Origin: Ilex aquifolium
Lineage: Eukaryota; Streptophyta; Magnoliopsida; Aquifoliales; Aquifoliaceae
NCBI GenBank assembly: GCA_951799425.1
Contig: OX637393.1
Span: 20,501,744-20,565,743, forward strand
Length of the DNA: 64,000 nucleotides
Reading direction: 5' to 3'
Each line of letters starts with the position of its first letter. The first letter of the stretch is position 1. Shown one piece after another: positions 57,501-64,000 of this stretch. The notes beneath the pieces are model-generated. The model searched no databases. It was not told where the DNA came from and was given only the letters and a program-made list of their open reading frames with translations. A program made the position numbers and the translations under genes.

Positions 57501-59478
57501 TTCTTGGCTTTGTGTGGGAGCTTCTCAAATGTAGGGATCCACTTCTCTACCCCTTTCAAACTCTCCAATTCCTCTTGCTCCACAACATCCTCAAAATCAT
57601 CAATCTCCTCCTTTGATTTCAACATGCCCATCAGTTCTAAGTGCTCCTCTATCAAGGTGTCAATCCTATTGACTTCATGCACCTCCTCATCATCTCCCGG
57701 TTGCTTAGACAAGTTGAACACGTTGAGGTCCATAGTCATGTTCCCAAATGCTAGCTTCATAAGACCGTTCCTGCAATTAATAACTTCATTAGATGTGGCA
57801 AGAAAAGGTCTACCAAGTATTACAGGGATTTGGGAGCTAAGATTTGCAATCGGGTGAGTGTCAAACATAATAAAATCAACGAGAAAGTAAAATTTATCGA
57901 CTTGAACTAAAACATCCTTAACTACTCCCCTTGGTGTTCGGACACTACGGTCCACCAGTTGAAGCGTGATTGGAGTAGCCTTCAATTCTTCAAGCTGAAG
58001 TTGTTGGTACACCGAGTACGGAAGGAGGTTCACACTAGCACCTAAATCAAGCAATGCTTGCTCCACCCGACAATTCCCGATTGTTATGGCAATGGTGGGG
58101 CAGCCGGGGTCTTTAAACTTCGGTGGGGTGTTTGTCCTCAAGATTGAGCTCACTTGCTCGGTGAGGAATGCCTTCTTATGGACATTGAGCCTCCTCTTTA
58201 CCGTGCATAAGTCTTTCAAGATCTTTGCACATGATGGAATTTGCTTTATGGCATCAAGGAGTGGAATGTTGATCTTCATCTGCTTAAATATTTCAAGTAT
58301 ATTAGCATAATTAGCCACCTTGACAAGTGGCTTCAAACAATTAGGAAAAGGAGCAGGAATAGGGAAAACATGCACATATCCATCACTCAAGTTTTCTTTC
58401 TCAACCACCTCATCACTCACCGCACCCCCCTCGGTGTCACCCTCAGTCACTTTTTCTTTTGGCAATGTGGCCTTGGGTGAGACCTTTGGCACAACAACCT
58501 TATCAATTTGTTTGCCACTACGAAGGGTGGTGACCGCTTTAAGTTGCTCACAACTCTCTTTGGTGGGCTCGGATGACTCAATCATATGTTTGCCCTTAGG
58601 GTTCTCTTGGGGTTGAGTGGGAAATTTTCCCTTCTCTTGTTATGATGTCCCTATGGCATTGGTGATTTTTGTGAGTTGAGCCGAGATGTTGTTGTTAAAG
58701 GTGGTCTGGCTTTGGTTGAAGGTAGTCTGACTTTGAATGAAGGAGTGAACCAAATCCCCCAAACTTCTTTTGTGAGGAGGTTGATATGTGGATGGATTGG
58801 ATGATCCTTGTTGATTAAAATTTTGTGGAGGTGGACCTTGGGAGAAATTTTGTGGAGGCGGGTTTTGTGAGTACCCTTGCGGACTAGGCCGGGGGTATTG
58901 GGAACTAGACGCTTGACCTTAGGATTGAAATTGATTTTGCCTAGGAGGCACGGGCGGTGAATAGGCATTTGAACCATGAGGAGTGGGATTCTTATTTCTC
59001 AAACTAAAGTTCAGGTGATTACTCCAACCCGCATTGTAAGTGTTTAAATGTGGAGAGAATGATTGCCTTGTTTGGTTAAAGGCATGAACTTGCTCGTGGT
59101 ACACTTCCTTAAGCGCCGGAATGTTGGGGCAATCCAATATGGTATGCTCCACACTCTCACAAATTGAGCAAAACTCCTCTATTTTTGAAACATTAGACAC
59201 CTCATGTCTCCTATTGACTTCAAGACTCTCAACCTTCCTAGAAAATTTGGCAATTTTGGAAAGCAAGTCTTCCCGGTCCCTCAAGTCATAAATCCCTCCC
59301 CATTAGTTTGACAACTCCCTTGAGGAGAAGATCTTGGAACATCGGTGGGATCTATAATGTCCCATGATTGTGCATTTTGTGCCAATGTATCAAAGTAATC
59401 TAAAGCTTCATCGGGGTCTTTGTTCAAAAACTCTCCATTACACATCATATCGATGAACTGTCGATGGTCCGGTGTGAT
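54555..59478 (-). pseudogene. E5 gag (C-terminal) and pol
   Basis: Read downward: gag with zinc knuckle CSICESVEHTILDC, protease LDLGASVNLLP, RT with WRVCIDYRKLN and FMDDF, RNase H, and integrase with [16 protein letters not shown] region (here NDGGSHF, Asp kept) and [11 protein letters not shown]. Damage: frameshift near 59284, stops near 58920 and 58640, frameshift near 56370, and stops near 56168, 55935 and 55590 (a Trp codon of the integrase zinc domain). The PR-RT ORF 58585-56225 is long and otherwise open. Not functional. Confidence 0.88.
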
Positions 59479-59697
59479 GCAAATCATAACACAAGCACAA
59501 CTTCAAGAGATCTAGTTCAAGTTCCAATTGGGCCAGTTACGAGAGCACGAGCAAGAAAGTTTAAAGAGGTACTAAACGGGCTGATTCAAGAGGCATGGAC
59601 TCAAGCAAGTGCGTGGAGGCCCATGGAGCATGATCCACTTGGGCAACAAAGATTCATTAATATAATTCAAGTTCTAGAAGAATCCGGCAAAGGCTAA
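59479..59697 (+). pseudogene. C-terminal polyprotein fragment in E6
   Basis: About 72 codons to TAA 59695-59697, with VPIGPVTRARARKFKEVLNG, a C-terminal motif common in plant Ty3/gypsy polyproteins. There is no start of its own and the rest of the protein is absent. Confidence 0.6.
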
Positions 59698-59712
59698 GCT
59701 TAAAGTTGGCAT

Positions 59713-62232
59713 GTTAAAGAATATTTTGGTCTGATTGGAAGACTTTCCTTTTTTATTTAGGCGTGTGATTTATTCTTTTTAGGAAAGTAAAACTTTCCTT
59801 GTCTATTTAGGAGTGTGATCAGCCTAGTTAAGGGCTGATTGTCTTTCTTTTTTCCTTTTGTAGGCAAGTAAGAGTTTGTCTTTAGTTATTCCTATTTGGG
59901 TTTGGATTGTCAAAATATAAACTCAGATTAGGATTTGTTTCCTTAGCAGATTAGGATTTGTTTCCTTAGTAGATTAGGATTTGTTTCCCTAGCATATTAG
60001 GATTCTTTAGGAATTTTCTTTGTAATGGCCAGCCTATAAATAGGCGTCTAAATCAATGAAAAGGTAGATTATTTGATTGATGAAAAACGTTGTTGTATCC
60101 TAACCTCGTAACATCACCCTCACCCTCAATGTGTGTATGTGGCTTATAATGATGGGGGAGTGTCACTCTCCCTCCGGATAATGCAAGAGATATAGGAGCA
60201 ACAACAAATGTGAATGGAAATGTGGAATGAACAAAATATGTGGAATGAAATGCGGGTGTGAACAAAAGCGCTCCCCAATCGCAAGGAGTCTTTCGTTGTC
60301 GGTGTTTTACTTGGAAGAGTATTCCAAGGTCGTCTCCTCAGGGAAGGAAAGGGAGTTATGTGAAAGTGATTTTGGTGAACAAAAGAGAAAAATGTAAAAT
60401 CTTTGTTTGAGTTTTGTGGTTGTGATTGAAAATGAAAATGCAATAAAACAAGTGTTGGCTAATCCAAAGAGGTCATTCTAATGGGAATTCCAACTCAACT
60501 CGAAATCTTCTTCCAATGGTGCATAGGTGAACGATTGATTCGGGGGAAGCTAGGGACAAGATTGGTGAGTATCTAAGCATAAACCGTGACTCGGCCTATG
60601 GAATATCAAAGGCTCACTAACTCGTCCACTCTCAACCCCGTCAAACCGAACCACCGTACACTGAGAGGAGGAAGGAGAAGAGTTGAAATGGAATCCCCAA
60701 GAGAAGGTCTCCCTTGGATTACCCAACTTAAATCTAACTACTCATTCATAAAAGAAAGCCAAGCATAATGTAAATAGACAAGTAAAGGAAAAGAAGATTA
60801 AAACTTAACTAGATGCAAGAAATCTTAAAGTAAGAAGAAGGAAATACAATACCCAATTTAAAGCATGAAAATGAAGAACTTGAAAGCATAACAATGGTGA
60901 AATGTAAAGTGCAAGGCTAAACTTGAAATGTACTTCTAATAAATGGCATTAAAGACAGTAAATGAAGCTTACAATATCCTTACAAGAGGTTACAAGAGAA
61001 ATGGATGGAAGAACATGTAAAAATCACAACTTTACTATTCATCTTCTTCCTCACTAAAACTACTCTAAGCTTAGGTAGCCAACCACCCATACAATGTGTA
61101 ATGCTGAATATAATGGTGTGTGGGAGACTTCCAATTTCGTGCATGAGGCTCCCCCCAAGGTGTGTGCAAAGCCTCCATCAAGAGGGGGCTGAGTTGATGG
61201 GTCTTGACAGGCTAGCCTGCAACCCCCTATGGCAGCCCACTTCTCCCTCCTCTTCATTCAATGCCAAGCCTCCAAAGTCTTCCATTTGTGTAAGGGAGGC
61301 ATGGTTGTAGGGATAAAATGTCAGGCTAGGCGTGGGAGAAGTGTAGGTGGGACCCCCAAGCAAGTGGAGCAAGAAAGAAGTCGTTCTGGGCACTTCTGGG
61401 CAATCAGCTACCGGTAGCTCGGCGGTAGTAGCAACTCCAGAAGCAATCGGCTACCGGTAGTAATGCGGTATCTGGCTTCGCTGGACCATTTTTGGTAGAA
61501 TCGGCATAACTCTTGATCTATCCGTTGGATTGAGCTGAAATTTTGACACAATACAGAAGATACACATATCTACAACTTTCATGTTTTGAAAATTTCCAAA
61601 TTTTGAGTAGATCATGGTAAAAATGGAGGAATTCCGAGGCAGTGCTTCCAATTGTTGCTGCAGCTGGTGCCCTTGTTCCCAAGCACCAATGCCTTCTTGA
61701 TTTCTTCACTTTTAAGCCTCCAATTCTTCATGTATTGTGTCCATGCCTTCACCACACATCCAACATAGTTGCAATGTCCTAAAATACATGATTTAAGCAA
61801 TAAAAACTTGCAACATCAAAATATCAACATTATTCATAATTTCGGCTAACTCTAAGTACTTAAATGCAAAAGTTGAGTTAAAATGCATGTAATGAGCCCT
61901 TCAAATATGCAATATTATGTGCTCATCATTATTATTCAGCAAAATTGGAGAGTGTTTTCTTTGCGGTTCTTTGAAGAACTATTCGAATTTATCGGGATTT
62001 CCCGTGGCGTTCACCAGTAACTTATCAAATGGAATTTCCACCACCGTTTTTGGCGTCTCCCTTATACCGAGGTTCTTGTTTTCCCAATAAACAACGGGTT
62101 GAGGTCATAAATACCAAGGTTCTTGTTTATCGTAAAATAGCGGGTCGAGGTCTATCATTCAAATCTGATCATAGAACGATCTTGGGTTCCTTTTCATTGT
62201 TGGATCTCGTTATTTTGGCGGGGTTCACATCA
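59713..62232 (+). repeat. LTR of E6 (approximate), split by S3
   Basis: Probable TGTTAAAG...CACATCA ends. TATAAATA at 60035-60042. A 23-bp tandem repeat (AGATTAGGATTTGTTTCCTT plus 3 bases) occurs about 3.5 times at 59925-60004. About 665 bp once S3 is removed. Confidence 0.5.
60074..61928 (-). repeat. Solo LTR S3
   Basis: 1855 bp, TGATTGATG...GTGCTCATCA, flanked by TTATT at 60069-60073 and 61929-61933. Same family as S1 and S2. Its U3 has GCTACCGGTAGC near 61408-61419 and a GCTACCGGTAG copy near 61450, a palindrome variant different from S1 and S2. Confidence 0.92.
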
Positions 62233-62241
62233 CGGTGTGAT

Positions 62242-62967
62242 TCCTTCATAGAAGAAACTCACCAATTGCCATGGTTCAAAGTCATGGTGTGGAATGGATT
62301 GTAGTAATTCCTTGTACCGATCCCAACATTGGTAAAATTGTTCATTGGGCTTCTCCAAAAAGTTTTGAATTTGTTTTTTTAGAGCAGTGGTTTTATGCAC
62401 CAGAAAAAATTTGTTTAAAAACTCGGAGAGCATTTGGTTCCAAGATGTTATGGATCGAGGTCTCAAGGAATTAAGCCATGTTTTTGCCTTATCTCTCAGG
62501 GAAAAGGGAAACAATTTCAACCTAGCTATGTCTTCCTTACCATGATTGGTGAGGAAGGTTGCAACTATTTCGTCGAAGTCTTTTATGTGCAAATAGGGGT
62601 TCTCCTTCTCAATTCCATGGAATGTGGGAAGTAGTTCCAACATTCCCGACTTAACTAGGAAGAGATGAGCTTGGACCGGAAGGAGGATGCATGAGGGTGT
62701 GGTGCTTCGTGTAGGTTGAAGAAAATACCTCATTGACCTCGCCGGAGGCTCAAGGTGGATGTTGTTCCCTTCATTAACGGGAGGGGGAAATTGCATTCGT
62801 GGATTGGGCATTCTAGGTTCTTTTCCTCCCCCACCTCGTTGCATGTTTGGATTGGCACCTACATTCTCGAAGTTATCACCCGCATCCTTGGGTGGGTCTT
62901 GGTCAATATTCATATTGGGGCCCAATGGTTGTCTAACTAGTCGATTTTGTTCGTCCCGACCCCACAT
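62242..62967 (-). pseudogene. E5 gag N-terminal part
   Basis: Open from ATG 62967 to the E6 insertion: VRQPLGPNMNIDQDPPKDAG, a Gly/Pro-rich linker, then the capsid region (LELLPTFHGIEKENPYLHIKDFDEIVATF, ARLKLFPFSLRDKAKTWLN, NEQFYQCWDRYKELLQ). Undamaged in this part. Confidence 0.86.
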
Positions 62968-63103
62968 ATAACAAAACTATCTACAAATAGAAATGTAAAT
63001 GACAACAGTATATACAAGGATCAACGTACCTCAGCCCATGATGAACATCACGGGACTTACATCCGTTGTCCGGAAATCACCTTCTTGATTCAACGCTTGC
63101 CTT

Positions 63104-63120
63104 CCCTGGCAACGGTGCCA
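63104..63120 (-). other. Primer-binding site of E5
   Basis: Minus-strand TGGCACCGTTGCCAGGG, two mismatches to the tRNA-Asp complement, four bases after the LTR. Confidence 0.85.
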
Positions 63121-63124
63121 AAAA

Positions 63125-63963
63125 TGCTTGGTGGTATCCGTTCTAGTATATCCTAACCTTCGGACATCACCCTCGAATGTGTATATGGTGTATATGTGAA
63201 GGGGAGTGTCACTCTCCCTCGGAATGATGTCAAAAGAAAGGGCAACAGAATGATGGATAAATGAAGTGTAAAATGAGTGCGTGTGTACAACAATGTTTCC
63301 CAAGCGCAAGACGACTTTTGTGTGTCGTGTTTTACTTGGAGAATACTCCAAGGTTGTCTCCTCAGGGAGGGAGGTGAATCGTCGTGAAGGTGATTGTGGT
63401 AAAAACAAAGTGTAAAATCTTTTGTTGTTGAAGTTTGGTTTGTGAGTTGTATTGTGATGAAAATGAAATGGGAAACAAGTGTTGGCTAATCCAAAAGGTT
63501 CACTCCAGTGGGAATGCCAAGTCAACTTGAAACCTTCCTCCAATGGTGCACAGATGAACGATTGATTCGTGGGAAGTTCGAGACGAGATGGAAGTGAGGA
63601 TCCAAGCATAACCCATGACAAGTCTACGGGATATCAAAGACTCACAATCGTGTCCACACTCAACCCAGTCAAACCGAACCATTGTACATCGAGGGGAGGA
63701 AAGAAGATGATTTGAAATGGCATACCCAAGAGGAGGTCTCCCTTGGATTAGCCAACTTATTTAATACCCATTTTAAAACTAAGAAAATGAAGAACATGCA
63801 TGCATTAATGGTGAAAGCTTGAATAGAAGATTAAACTTAAAAGCAACTTGAAATAAGTGGCATTCAAGACTTCAAACAAAGCTTAGAAAGGTCTTTCTTT
63901 GGATTACATGACGATGTAATGAAGAAAATGCAAAAATCTCAACTTCTCTCTCTAACACTATTT
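63125..63963 (-). repeat. 5' LTR of E5, partial
   Basis: Matches the end of 37400-39054. It lacks about 130 bp present there (near 38027-38145; gap at about 63758). Similarity stops near 63963. Confidence 0.85.
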
Positions 63964-64000
63964 GTGAGGTTCCTGTTAAAGATGCGCAGTCCTGGTGTCC
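63964..64000. other. Unidentified sequence interrupting the E5 5' LTR
   Basis: The last 37 bases no longer match the LTR. Probably the edge of another insertion or a rearrangement; too short to identify. Confidence 0.4.

Larger units (their letters stand above)
59479..62232 (+). mobile_element. E6: 5'-truncated Ty3/gypsy 3' end inserted in E5 gag
   Basis: Interrupts gag between the ITP and DHRQF residues. It is flanked by CGGTGTGAT at 59470-59478 and 62233-62241, a 9-bp repeat. Without S3 it is about 900 bp: the last codons of a polyprotein and an LTR-like region ending GGTTCACATCA. The 9-bp duplication is longer than the 5 bp of LTR integrases, and I see no terminal inverted repeats that would make it a Mutator element. 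Confidence 0.6.
37400..64000 (-). mobile_element. Athila-class retrotransposon E5 (runs off the window)
   Basis: Reverse-oriented element with 3' LTR 37400-39054, PPT, env-like ORF, spacer, pol, gag, PBS 63104-63120 and 5' LTR from 63125. It contains E3, a Helitron-like insertion and E6. The outer end is not visible, so its target duplication (GCTAA would be expected from 37395-37399) cannot be checked. Confidence 0.9.

Noticed and set aside
59479-59697. Host gene fragment with basic TRARARKFKEV motif
   Set aside because: The motif is typical of plant Ty3/gypsy polyprotein C-termini and an LTR-like region follows directly.
59479-62232. Mutator-like transposon suggested by the 9-bp duplication
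   Set aside because: The ends (GCAAATCATA... and ...GGTTCACATCA) are not inverted repeats, and the content is a retroelement 3' end.

Overview
The window is plant intergenic DNA made almost entirely of nested LTR retrotransposons; I see no host gene. The main elements belong to the envelope-class Ty3/gypsy lineage Athila. They have a primer-binding site matching the 3' end of plant tRNA-Asp (TGGCGCCGTTGCCGGGG), the pol order PR-RT-RNaseH-INT, and a post-pol ORF of the 'putative plant transposon protein' family often called env-like. The source is an angiosperm, probably a dicot; I cannot name the species.

Layout (letters are mine). E0 (+) occupies 1-2256 and resumes at 33209-34632. Its LTR (34633-36258) runs straight into a second internal fragment, E4 (36259-37399). 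E1 (+, 2257-33208, TSD CTAGG) sits in the env-like ORF of E0. Inside E1 are solo LTR S1 (7884-9705, TSD ATTGG) and E2 (-, 14915-31047, TSD AGGCC), and E2 carries solo LTR S2 (23416-25327, TSD GTGAC). E5 (-, 37400 to beyond 64000) sits in E4. E5 carries E3 (+, 39461-47786, TSD CCTCC), a Helitron-like insertion (50229 to about 53612), and E6, a 5'-truncated Ty3 3' end (59479-62232). E6 in turn holds solo LTR S3 (60074-61928, TSD TTATT). Nesting is four deep on both sides.

The most unusual system is the E2/E3 lineage. After integrase it carries an intact 136-codon ORF for a small basic zinc-finger protein. Its layout (arginine-rich run followed at once by CxxC...H...C) resembles the cysteine-rich nucleic-acid-binding/silencing-suppressor proteins of plant flexiviruses. 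Next come a second promoter-like module (clustered CGTTCGAACG palindromes plus a TATA box) and the env-like ORF. E3 looks like a reverse-transcribed, integrated copy of a spliced subgenomic RNA of this lineage: all of gag-pol is missing, and the join falls exactly where E2 shows a GT donor (29027) and an AG acceptor preceded by a pyrimidine-rich tract (21185). It has complete LTRs, a PBS and a target duplication.

Every large LTR family here carries a cluster of short palindromes with a central CG. In E0, E1, E2, E3 and E5 the same lineage-specific palindrome recurs in a second cluster upstream of the env-like ORF: CCTACCGGTAGG in E0/E4/E5, GTACCGGTAC in E1, CGTTCGAACG in E2/E3. This looks like a matched pair of cis-modules, one for genomic RNA and one for the downstream ORF.

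Families and domains were recognised by eye; no database search was run. Boundaries of elements with TSDs are exact to the base; others are approximate where stated.
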